Assembly (NCBI GenBank): GCA_002284615.2 | Contig: MU069900.1 | Coordinates: 214,654 to 234,400, forward strand | Origin: Dunaliella salina | Taxonomy: Eukaryota > Chlorophyta > Chlorophyceae > Chlamydomonadales > Dunaliellaceae | Reading direction: 5' to 3' | Length of the DNA stretch: 19,747 bases | In this document: positions 1 to 8,803 of the stretch, piece after piece | Layout: every line of letters starts with the position of its first letter | How positions within the stretch are numbered: the first letter of the stretch is position 1 | Notes under the pieces: model-generated | What the model was told of the DNA's origin: nothing | Seen by the model: only the letters and a program-made list of their open reading frames with translations | Database searches by the model: none | Position numbers and translations under genes: made by a program

Positions 1-55
<55 letters not shown>

Positions 56-65
56 TATATATATA
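1..65. repeat. AC/TA dinucleotide microsatellite
   Basis: Positions 1-52 are 26 uninterrupted AC units. After one C, an alternating TA run follows to 65. The tract is cut by the left edge of the window, so its true length is unknown. It is an ordinary compound simple repeat. Confidence 0.98.
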
Positions 66-1008
66 CGCAAACTTGTAGAGTACTCAGCATGTTGACATTC
101 TTGGTTGCAATGCCCACAATTTAGTGGATTCATTTTGCTTTGGTGAATGCCTCTTTGTGTAACACATAACACATTGCTTCCAGAACCCACTCTCATTGTT
201 TTCCTCTCGCACACTTTCCCTCAGGGAGAGGTGGCTTGGTGTTGCTGGAATGCCTTCGACGCTGAATGGCCAGCCAATTAGCACAAGGCCTTGCCAAGAT
301 ATCAGCAAGGCCTACCTTTATGCCACCACACCACACATGTTTGAGGGTAGGTGGGGACACAACAAAATCATGAGGTTTGGTTGACCTTTGAGAATGCTGA
401 ATAATATTTGGGATTTGAATTGGTGTGCTTTATGTAATTGCGTGGCAGTTAAGGTGTTGGATGCTGCCAAAGGTTGCCATCTTTCAAGCCTTCAACTGGC
501 CAAATTTATCCCAAGGTGGATGCAAAGCAAAGTCAAGAGAAATATTTTGCCCATGCCTGATGCACAGCACAGCAAAGCAAAGCCCATGATTGATGTAAGC
601 AAAGCCGAGAGACATACCTTCGCTCCCTGCACATTTCTGTCCATGCATGCCGGGATGGTTTACGCTCTCTTTACAAGAAGTGAACACTCGAGTGTTCTCT
701 CTGCAAGGATTTGCCAGAAGTAAGGAAAATCACATGGGATAACCAATTAAATTTTATGATACATCTTAACCAGTAGTTGTTGGATGTTCACCCTCAAAGT
801 TTTTGGCATAAAAGGCCTGTTGTTCTTCTTCACCATTGCTCCACGGTCATATTGCGTATTCCAATTCAGCGTAATAATTTCCGTGCCCAGAAGTACTTGC
901 AAGACAGGGAAGGAAGGAAAGGGTTGCATAGCTATTACTGACCGCACAAACTGCTTATCCAAAATACAGAGCTGCTCGCAAGTGCCCCTAAGCCCACGTC
1001 CATGGTTC
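66..1008. other. No recognisable gene
   Basis: Short open frames occur on both strands, the longest about 110 codons, but none shows a recognisable motif or a supporting exon structure. I see no tRNA, terminal inverted repeat or tandem array here. Treat it as intergenic or as the interior of an unidentified repeat. Confidence 0.5.
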
Positions 1009-1016
1009 TTTGTGAT

Positions 1017-1217
1017 TAGGGATCGGCGTTGGCATATAGCGCTATATAGCATATAGCGCTATATAGCATTATATCGCGCTATATAATTTTGGGATATAGC
1101 GCTATATGCCGATCTATAGGTCGTTATAGCGCTATATGTTAAAAAAGCGCTATATTGCTATATATCGCTATATAGCGCAATAGGTTTGGCCCATATAGCG
1201 CTATATGCCGATCCCTA
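1017..1217. mobile_element. hAT-like miniature element (MITE), 201 bp, palindromic
   Basis: The element begins TAGGGATCGGC and ends with its exact reverse complement, an 11-bp terminal inverted repeat. It is flanked by a perfect 8-bp duplication, TTTGTGAT, at 1009-1016 and 1218-1225. An 8-bp duplication with TAGGG/CAGGG-type ends is the signature of the hAT superfamily. There is no coding capacity, so this is a non-autonomous MITE. The interior is built from the self-complementary motif ATAGCGCTAT, perfect five times and degenerate at least three more, so either strand can fold extensively. The left arm carries a small GTTGGC insertion relative to the right arm. The perfect target duplication suggests a fairly recent insertion. 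Confidence 0.88.
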
Positions 1218-1225
1218 TTTGTGAT

Positions 1226-2030
1226 GTGTTGTATGCTCGCACATTTCGAGGTAACAATCAAGCTGGTTGAAAGCATGAACTGCTTGTAAGTGCCCATGTG
1301 CCCTCGATCCCTTTTACCTCAACGTGTGTTGCTGATCCCTCTGTCTTTCATTTGTCATGATAAATCGCACGTGCACACACATCGTGAGCTCACGTCTCAA
1401 GCAGTGGCACTGGGTTGCAGGTGCCTCTGAGGCTGCTTTCAACCGTGTGCGGGACGCTGTGCGCATCCCCATGTACGGTATGTGCTGGTGCTGTTTGCAT
1501 GGTGCATGCTGTGCAATAATCATCCAAACCTTTGAATGTGAGCATGCTTAAATGTCTGAAGCACAAGCGTGCATGTATTGTAAATCGTGCTTGCCTGAAA
1601 GTTTGATGTGTGAGTATGACATACTCGGTTGGCATCGCTGCTTGCACTCTTTCTTAGTGCCTTCAAATGACATAAGTTGGGATGTGACCACTCTTGCGCT
1701 GATGTCTTCCTTGGCTAAATTTGTGTCTGCATGCCTGAAATGCCATGACTGAACCCCAAGTGTTGCCTTCCAGCTCAGACTGGTTTGGTTACAGGCATTT
1801 GCTTCAGCTAAGCTACCCCCGCAGGCAGATGTAGTTGTGTGACCCTTTTCTTTCCTTTCCTTTCTCGGCGTCTCTGGTCGATCCAGCTCTCGAAGCGACT
1901 CCATCTTTATGTCGACACTGTCGATGCTGCTTTTTGCCATTAGTGCAACTTATCTCTGCTATTCATCACCTGCTTGCTTGCAACACTGCTTTTCTCTCAG
2001 CATAAAATCATGTGCATCACAAAATTTCTC
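1226..2030. other. No recognisable gene
   Basis: Open frames up to 130 codons exist on the minus strand (1548-1940), but their composition is unremarkable and no domain is recognisable. A pyrimidine-rich run of CTTTC/CTTTC type lies near 1844-1865. No inverted or tandem repeat of note was found. Confidence 0.45.
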
Positions 2031-2945
2031 CAAGCAGTAGAACCATGTGGTGCATGATGTGGTTCAGCAAGCAATTAAATCATGTAGTGCACCATATGGT
2101 GCATCATGTGGAGCAGCAAGCAACTGACTCATGTGGTGCACTACGTTGTGCAGCAAGCAATTGAACCATGTGGTGCATCATGTGGTGCAGCAAGCAAATG
2201 AAACGTGCGCCTGGGTGCATCATGGCAGTTGGATCATATGGTGCATTGTGTGGTGCATCATGTGGTGCAACACAGCAATTCAATCGTGTGGTGCATCACA
2301 TTATGCAGCAAGCAACTGATTCATGTGGTGCATTACGTCGTGCAGCAAGCAATTGAACCATGTGGCGCATCATTTCGTGCATCATGTGGTGCAGCAAGCG
2401 GCTTTTTCATGTGGTGCATGATTTGGTGCATTAATTGGTGCAACACAGCAATTGAATCACGAGGTTCATCATGGGAAGCAGCAAGCAAGTGACTCATGTG
2501 GTGCATCATTTTGTGCATCATGTGTGCAATACAGCAATTTAACCATGCGGTGTATCATGTGGAGCTTCATGTGGTGTTTCATGTGGTGCAGCAAGCACTT
2601 GACCCTTGTGGTGCAGCAAGCATTTGAATCATGTGGTGCATCATGTAATACAGGGATGGGTCATATGCAGGTCTGGGAGGAGCCGTGTGTGTTCAAAAAA
2701 CACGTGAAACACGCGCATGTTGCATGCAAACGTGCTGCATGCGATAGGCATTTTAGGCAATTTTTGCATTTGCATCTGCAGCATACACGCTTAAGCGTCA
2801 GCTTTCTTGTTACGGTAAAAAAAATACGTCTTTGCGTATGACCCATCCCTGTTGTGGTGCATCACGCAGTGCAACACAGCAATTGAATCATGGTGTGCAT
2901 CATGTGGAGCAGCAAGCCACTGAATCATGTGTGGTTCAAGCTGTG
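2031..2945. repeat. Minisatellite-like array built on CATGTGGTGCA
   Basis: Short units combine the core CATGTGGTGCA (often doubled as CATCATGTGGTGCA) with the spacer AGCAAGCAA and a variable TTGAATC-type link. The composite period is roughly 35-45 bp and copies are diverged. The array is split by the miniature element at 2651-2851 and resumes after it to about 2945. Several overlapping plus-strand open frames (Cys-Gly-Ala-Ser-rich) are by-products of the repeat and are not annotated as genes. Confidence 0.85.
2651..2851. mobile_element. hAT-like miniature element (MITE), 201 bp, inside the minisatellite
   Basis: The left end CAGGGATGGGTCATATGCA matches the reverse complement of the right end at 18 of 19 positions. 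CAGGGATG ends are typical of Ac-like hAT elements. The element interrupts the tandem array: array sequence is present up to 2650 and resumes at 2852. The flanking octamers, ATGTAATA on the left and TTGTGGTG on the right, no longer match. Both derive by few changes from ATGTGGTG, the array motif expected at that place (three G-to-A on the left, one A-to-T on the right). There is no coding capacity. The interior is rich in GCATGC/CACGTG-like short palindromes. Confidence 0.82.
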
Positions 2946-3024
2946 ACTGCTTCATGCTTTGAGTCCGTGATCTTATGTTCACCATGCTATTCACCAAACC
3001 ATGCACTTTCAGGGTGCGACTGCT

Positions 3025-3919
3025 ATGCATATGGGCTTCTAGCTGCCGGGCACACAGACATCGTATGTGAGGCTGATCTGAAGCCATATGACTACATGGC
3101 CTTAGTTCCTATCATCAAGGTGCGCCAGGGAGGACACATAAATATGTGGGTAGGATGCATACGGGCTGCTGCCGCGCACACAGGCATCCTGTGTGAAGCT
3201 GATCTGAAGCTGTATGACTACATGGCCTTGGTTCCTATCATCAAGGTGCGTCAACAGGGGCAAGGGCACAGAGGGAAACAAATAACATGAGAGCAGAATG
3301 CGTGCAGGCCGCTGCCTCACACGCAGACATCGTTTGTGAGGCTGGTTTGAAGCGACACTACTACATGGCCTTGGTTCCTATCAGCAAGGTGCGCCAAGGA
3401 GGAAAGCATGAATGTGTGAGTAGGATGCGTATGGGCTGCTGCCATGCACACAGACATCCTGTGTGAGGCTGATGCTGCATGATTGTATGGCCTTGGTTTG
3501 TATCATCAAGGTGCACCAACAGCGGCAAGGGCACAGAGGGAGACAAAAAAAAGTGCGAGGAGGATGCGTATGGGCTGCTGCCATGCACACAGACATCCTG
3601 TGTGAGGCTGACCTGGAGCTGCATGACAGTATCATCAAGGTGCGCCAAAGAGGAAAACGTAAATGTGTAAGTAGAATGCATACGGGCTGCTGCCGTGCAC
3701 GCATCCTGTGTGAGGCTGTTTTGAAGCTGCATGACAGTGTGGCCTTGGTTCCTACCATCAAGGTGCGCCAACAGGGGCAAGAGTAAAGAGGGAAACAGAA
3801 AAAAAAAAGTGTGAGTAGGATGTGTACAGGCTGCTGGCGCGCACACAGGTATGGTATGTGAGGCTGATTTGAAGCTGTGACTGTACGGACCTTCTTTCCA
3901 TCATCAAGGTGCGTCAAAG
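3025..3919. repeat. Tandem array, seven units of about 112-144 bp
   Basis: Each unit holds, in order, GGGCTGCTGCC, CACACAGACATCCTGTGTGA, GGCTGATCTGAAGCTG, GACTACATGGCCTTGGTTCC and ATCATCAAGGTGCGCCAA. A variable purine-rich link follows, such as CAGGGGCAAGGGCACAGAGG. The CACACAG landmarks fall at 3051, 3177, 3318, 3447, 3586, 3698 and 3842, giving spacings of 126, 141, 129, 139, 112 and 144 bp. Length varies mainly in the link. The open frames reading through the array, up to 195 codons on the minus strand, have no recognisable domain and follow the repeat. Confidence 0.88.
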
Positions 3920-4092
3920 TGGTAATCAAGCAAGACTTCAAACAGGCAGACAGAAGTGCTATCTCCATCAGCCAGGAAACCTGAGGAGGATGAAAGGTAA
4001 TCTGTTTTGCTGATTTCTAGTTCTCCGAAGTCCTCTAGCCGTTTGCTAAGAGGTTTTTGACATGGCAAACAGGAGGCATGTTGACCCAAAGT

Positions 4093-5790
4093 CACTGGCT
4101 GGCAGGTTTATGATGTCACTGGGTAGGTAGAGCTGCTTCGTCGAAAGTAGGCAAGAATCGTCCTGTCACTCTGAAGTAAACTCTTTTTGGCACTGGTTTG
4201 TGTTGTCACTGGAATGGCAAGGTCGTGCCGCTGGTAGGCAGGTTTATGATGTCACTGGGTAGGCAGATCTATGATGTCACTGGGTAGGTAGGGCTGCTTC
4301 GTCGAAAGTAAGCAAGTACCGTCCTGTCACTCTGAAGTAAATATCCTTTTTGGCACTGGCTCGTGCTGTCTCTGGTATCCTTTTTGGCACTGGCTCGTGT
4401 TGTCTCTGGTATCCTTTTTGGCACTGGCTTGTGTTGTCTCTGGTATGGCAAGGTCGTGCCGCTGGTAGGCAGATTTATGATGTCACTGGGTGGGCAGGGC
4501 TGATGCATCGCAAGTGGGCAAGTATTCACTGGTTTGTGTAGCCACACTGGCATGGCAAGGTCGTGTCGCTGGTCGGCAGGTTTATGATGTCACTGGGTTG
4601 GCAGGGCTGCTTTGACGCAAGTGGGCAAGTAGGCAGGTTTGTCCTGTCACTCTGAAGTAAATATCCTTTTTGGCACTGGCTTGTGTTGTCTCTGGTATGG
4701 CAAGGTCGTGCCGCTGGTTGGCAGGTTTATGATGCCACTGGGTAGGCAGGGATGATGCATCGCAAGTTGGCAAGTAGGCAGGTTTGTCCTGTCATTCTGA
4801 AGTAAATATCCTTTTTGGCACTGGTTTGTGTTGTCACCGGTGTGGCAAGGTCGTGCCGCTGGTTGGCAGGTTTATGATGCCACTGGGTAGGCAGGGCTGC
4901 CGCATCGCAAGTAGGCAAGTAGGCTGGTTTGTCCTGTCACTCAGCAAACTCTTTTTAGCACTGGGTTGTGTTGGCACTGGTGTGGCAAGGTCGTGCCGCT
5001 GGTAGGCAGATTTATGATGTCACTGGGTAGGCAGGGATGATGCATCGCAAGTAGGCAAGTATTCACTGATTTGTGTAGCCAAACTGGTATGGCAAGGTCG
5101 TGTCGCTGGTTGGCAGGTTTATGATGTCACTGGGTTGGCAGGGCCGCTTTGACGCAAGTAGGCAAGTAGACTGGTTCGTTCTGTAACTCTGAAGTAAATT
5201 CTTTTTGGCACTAGTTTGTGTGGCCACAATGGTGTGGCAAGATCGTGTTGCTGTCAGGCAGGTTTATGGTGTCACTGGGTAAACATGGCGGCATGTACGC
5301 ATGTTCGTCCTGTCACTCTAATGCAAATTCTTTTTGTCACTGGTTTGTGTTGTCACTGAAGTGGCAAGATCTAGTTGTTGGTATGCAGGTTTATGGTGTC
5401 ACTTTAGGCAGGGCTGCTTCGTCGCAAGTAGGCACACCTGCCTAAAGGCAGGTTCATCTTGTCACTCAGAGACAACTCTGCGCACTCACTGGTTTGCGTA
5501 GTCACTGGTACAGCAGGATCATGTGTCTGGGTTGGCGGGTGAGCATTTTCACTTGTATGGCAGGATCTTGTCACCGGTAAGCAGGTGGGTTCTATTCTGG
5601 CTTGTGATAGGCAAGAAAAGGCAATAAGGACAGGTCACACGTACCACTCGCCTCCAAGAACCTCAGTCCTACAGCTACTCATAGAACTGAGTGGTTTTGA
5701 CACTGTTAGGCAGGTCTGCTTCTTTGCAAGGCAAGATCACATCGCTGGTATACCAGGCGAGTTTCATCACTGGTGGAGAGGTCTGTGCTA
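4093..5790. repeat. Tandem array, about 145-bp unit, 11 or more copies
   Basis: The unit contains GGCAGGTTTATGATGTCACT, GGGTAGGCAGGGCTGCTTCG, CGCAAGTAGGCAAGTAGGC, GGTTTGTCCTGTCACTCTGA, CTTTTTGGCACTGGTTTGTG and TGGCAAGGTCGTGCCGCTGG. The GGCAGGTTTATGA landmark recurs near 4101, 4237, 4262, 4468, 4575, 4720, 4865, 5005, 5112, 5257 and 5384, with a degenerate copy near 5534. The commonest spacing is 140-145 bp, and 107-bp units are internal deletions. Degenerate traces continue to about 5790, which explains the 118-codon open frame at 5585-5941. Confidence 0.88.
4343..4444. repeat. Nested 34-bp triplication
   Basis: Three consecutive 34-bp copies (4343-4376, 4377-4410, 4411-4444) begin ATCCTTTTTGGCACTGGCT and end TGTCTCTGGT, with only a few differences. 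The segment is present once in neighbouring 145-bp units. This is therefore a local secondary expansion inside one unit of the larger array. Confidence 0.92.
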
Positions 5791-6233
5791 TGATAGCCAT
5801 GGAGATGTGCCATCAGGACTGCCCTTCGCTGGTCACAAGGAGGTCATACCAAGTATGAATCCAGTGCGGTTCAGTCAGCGCACACTGGAGTTTGTGGTTC
5901 GGGTTGAGAAATCAATTTGTCCACTGTGGTGGTGTCATTGATGATGGTTGATTGATAAGGGTGTGTGTAAGGACTACAAGGCCATTTTTCAGCCATCAAG
6001 AGGGCGAGCTGTTTGAGCAATCATGCTCGTCCCAGTTGTGCCTCATCTCCATCCATGGGGTGTTGCTGTCTTTACTTTTGGCATTGTCAGTGCCAGCTGA
6101 GGCCTCTCCATGGACACCCATTTTCATGTCAGATCTGGACAGTCTCGTTCCCTCTTTGCCTGTCTCGCTGCCCCTACTTTTGCCTTTTTCGGAAAGGGAA
6201 GGAATGGGTCTTTTGCTGTGTATGCCTCACGAG
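5791..6233. other. No recognisable gene
   Basis: A plus-strand open frame of 179 codons (5952-6491) crosses this stretch. It runs on through the tRNA-like sequence and into a terminal-inverted-repeat element, so it is not credible as a gene. No domain is recognisable. Part of this stretch may be the body of the SINE whose head lies at 6234-6304. Confidence 0.4.
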
Positions 6234-6304
6234 GGCAACTTAGCGGAGTCGAACCCAGGACCTCCCGATCCCAGGGGGGGCACCACTGCACCATGCAGCT
6301 TGCC
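6234..6304 (-). mobile_element. tRNA-derived SINE head with Pol III A and B boxes
   Basis: On the minus strand there is an A box, TGGTGCAGTGG (6283-6293), and a perfect B box, GGTTCGACTCC (6245-6255), separated by 27 bp. Both fit Pol III internal promoter consensus. A 71-nt tRNA-like span is bounded by GGCAA and TTGCC, which can pair as part of an acceptor stem. The T stem pairs at only two of five positions and no clear anticodon arm forms, so this is not a functional tRNA. A tRNA-derived SINE is the likeliest explanation. Its body would extend toward lower coordinates, but I could not find its 3' end or target duplication. Confidence 0.6.
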
Positions 6305-6419
6305 ACCTTTAGCTCGTTTTGGTGCTGACCATGGCTGTGCAATGAAGATATACCGTTTGAACAGACCTTGCCTGCTTTGCTTTTTTTTGTTGTCACAGGA
6401 GGGTAAAAAAAAAAGTAGT

Positions 6420-7078
6420 GGAGTACACGTCCAAAAACTGGGTGGGACCCCCCTGACCCACCCACCCACCCCAAAACTCCCCATGCAGTAACCCTAAGCG
6501 GACAAAAAGGGTATCAATCTGCTCCTTTTCGAAATGGCTATTCATCTGTATATTCATCGCACAGGAAAAATGAGTTGCAGCAGAGTTATGGGGCAAAAAC
6601 TGAGCAGCGGACGCACAAGCACACCTGCCCTTCCAGGCACCCACAACTGACTTGCAAGTCCACTAACTGCCCTCCTGACTTCACCATGCATAATGACATC
6701 ATACATTGTCACTATCCTGGAAGTTTGAACTGATTTGGCGCATGTTCGCCTCTACACCCCCTGCCGCCCACACCCTTGCGCGCATGGCACTGACCCCCAG
6801 CCATGCACACAGACCCCCCCTTTTTCTCAATTTCCCAAAGAGGGTGCCAATTGACAGTTCTTAAGCTCAGGAATCCAATGTGTCTTCAGAATTCTGTAGA
6901 AATGGCCCAGAAAATTTCTGGAGGGGGTGTCCCAAAAAGTCAAAAAGCCCATTTTCACCGCCAAACACCCCACCACCCCCCCCCCTCCTCGGATCGGACT
7001 CATATATATACCAATCGATAGCTCTTGATCCCAGGGTTCCGGATATATAGTTTTTAATAGGGCGGACACGTGTACTCC
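6420..7078. mobile_element. Non-autonomous TIR element, 659 bp, possibly MULE-like
   Basis: The left end reads GGAGTACACG-TCC and then AAAAACT. The reverse complement of the right end reads GGAGTACACGTGTCC and then, after GCCCTATT, AAAAACT. This gives an inverted repeat of about 30 bp with indels. The 9-bp flanks are AAAAGTAGT on the left and AAAAGTTAT on the right, 7 of 9 identical, consistent with an aged 9-bp target duplication as in Mutator-like elements. Interior C-rich tracts (near 6446-6475 and 6965-6990) lie close to each end. No transposase frame is present. The superfamily is inferred only from duplication length. Confidence 0.6.
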
Positions 7079-7139
7079 AAAAGTTATGCTTCTTGCAGCC
7101 TCCTGGTTGTCATCAGAATTTTCTGTCCTTGTACATCAC

Positions 7140-8013
7140 GTAATGTTTGTCCCATGATTGCTCACAAAGTGCGGGCAGCTGCACCACGGACTGGCCGGGT
7201 GGAGCCTTGAGTCGATAGCCTTGCCCTGGAAACGTTTTTTCCGACATTTGTAATTCCTGTCCCATGATTGCTCCCAGGGTGCAGGTGGCTGCATCACAGA
7301 CTGGGCAGGTGGAGCCTTGAGTCGATAGCCTTGCCTTGGAAACGTTTTTTAACATTTGTAATTCCTATTTCATGATTCCTCCCAGGTGCGGGTGGCTGCA
7401 TCACAGACTGGGCAGGTGGAGCCTTGAGTCGATAGCCTTGCCTTGGAAACGTTTTTTAACATTTGTAATTCCTGTTTCATGATTCCTCCCAGGTGCGGGT
7501 GGCTGCATCACAGGCTAGGCAGGTGGAGCCTTGAGTCGGTAGCCTTGCCCTGGAAATGTTTTTCTGACATTTGTAATTCCTGCCCCATGATTGCTCCCAG
7601 GGTGCGGGTGGCTGCATCACGGACTGGGCAGGTGGAGCCTTGAGTCGATAGCCTTGCCCTGGAAATGTTTCTCCGACATGTGTAATTCCTGTTTCATGAT
7701 TGCTCCCAGGTTGCGGGTGGCTGCACCACGGACTGGGCAGGTGGAGCCTTGAGTCGATAGCCTTGCCCTGGAAATGTTTTTCCGACATGTGTAATTTCTG
7801 TTTCATGATTGCTCCCAGGTTGCGGGTGGCTGCAGCACAGATGGGGCAGGTGGGGCCCAGAGTTGGTGGCCCAATCATGGAGACACGGCCCAGGTTGTTT
7901 TGTTTTCCCATCATATGACTTTTTGTCCCATGATTGATCCCAGGGTGCGGGTGGCTGCATCACGGACTGGGCAGGTGGGGCCCTGAGTTGGCGGCCCAAC
8001 CCTGGAGACACAG
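7140..8013. repeat. Tandem array, eight units of about 108 bp
   Basis: The unit contains TTGTAATTCCTGTCCCATGA, TTGCTCCCAGGGTGCGGGTG, GCTGCATCACGGACTGGGCA, GGTGGAGCCTTGAGTCGATA and GCCTTGCCCTGGAAATGTTT. The TAATTCC landmark falls at about 7251, 7359, 7466, 7574, 7683 and 7792, a spacing of 107-109 bp. Diverged first and last units lie near 7143 and 7919. Because most units are 108 bp, a multiple of three, long minus-strand open frames (7477-7914, 7694-8206) appear. They have no recognisable domain and are read as repeat artefacts. Confidence 0.92.
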
Positions 8014-8756
8014 ACCTTGTTAGCAATTGGCCTACTGAGGTGCTGGCCACCGGGGATGCGCGCACGCACAAGGAGGCCCTTAGACTGCTGCAGGGCTGAA
8101 GCGAGCATGTCTGATCAGGAATCAGCTGTTGCCAAGTGTGGATCCAGATGGCTTGCAGGAGTGAGGCTTCTATGCTCTCTAATTGTGCACTGCAGAGCTG
8201 GAGCACGGCTGCAAGGCGGACTTAGATGAATGTCTAGACCCTTGTGCATGCTGGCACGCTTGTTAACACTTGAGCAAGCGAGCTCATAATGCGTTCCAGC
8301 TGACAATTTGATGGCTGTGAGGTGCTGCGTGTGTATTTTTCATCTAACATTGCCCTCACTTTTTCCCTATACTTTGCTGCTGCACCTAAATCACTTGAAT
8401 AAATCTGAAAACGGACCCATGGTGGAGCACAGACCACTTTTAAAAGCTGTTGCATTTTGAGGCTGGACTGAATAATCCGAGGGACTCCCTCAAAGGAGAG
8501 AAACCACTTGAAAGCTGGCTCTCCAAAGTTTACCATGATTGTTTGCTTTCCATAGTTGCTGTGGAAGGGAAACGAGGAGGAAAAGCAGCAGCGGTTTGCT
8601 TTGACCAAGCAAACAGACTTTCGTGAATCCGGCAGCTTGTTGGCCACCTATCTGGGTAAGGTAAGTGTACATTACTGAATACGCCACAGCGGATATGTTA
8701 GTGGAATCGAGCTCCCAACCTACAGGAAGGCTAGGGCTGCCTGTTTAGGCATGCAA
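8014..8756. other. No confident gene; contains one exon-like segment
   Basis: This stretch lies between the 108-bp array and the tail of copy A. On the plus strand, 8556-8660 looks like an internal exon: it is preceded by a pyrimidine-rich acceptor (TTTGCTTTCCATAG), followed by a strong donor (AAG/GTAAGT), and is open for 35 codons. On the minus strand 8234-8647 is open for 137 codons. The two readings overlap and neither has a recognisable domain, so no gene is called. Confidence 0.35.
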
Positions 8757-8803
8757 AAAATGAAAAGTAAAAGTCTACGCTGGCACTTGCCAGCGTCCAT
8801 TAA
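8754..8803 (-). other. 3'-terminal hairpin and T-rich tail of copy A
   Basis: ACGCTGGCA (8777-8785) and TGCCAGCGT (8788-8796) form a perfect 9-bp stem with a 2-nt loop. On the coding strand it is followed by TAGAC and a T-rich run, and preceded by CTTTCCTTAATG. The same order (TTTCC-TTAATG, pairing segment, GCGTAG, TTTTC units) ends copy B, and a variant of it ends C and D. It is therefore probably the RNA 3' end recognised at insertion. Confidence 0.65.

Noticed and set aside
2131..2492. Cys-Gly-Ala-Ser-rich repeated peptides on the plus strand
   Set aside because: They appear in all three frames of the CATGTGGTGCA array and shift between units, so they are products of the repeat.
3025..3919. 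CRISPR array
   Set aside because: Units are over 110 bp, vary in length, and lack the short-repeat and unique-spacer pattern. The sequence is eukaryotic.
3361..3968. Minus-strand frames of 161 and 195 codons
   Set aside because: They follow the 112-144-bp tandem units, overlap each other in different frames, and have no domain.
6234..6304. Functional tRNA gene
   Set aside because: The promoter boxes are good, but the T stem pairs at only two of five positions and no anticodon arm is convincing.
5952..6491. 179-codon plus-strand open frame
   Set aside because: It runs through a tRNA-like sequence and into the end of a TIR element, has low-complexity stretches and no motif.
8234..8647. 137-codon minus-strand open frame
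   Set aside because: No recognisable domain. It overlaps a better-formed plus-strand exon candidate and has no upstream promoter or splice signals that I could support.
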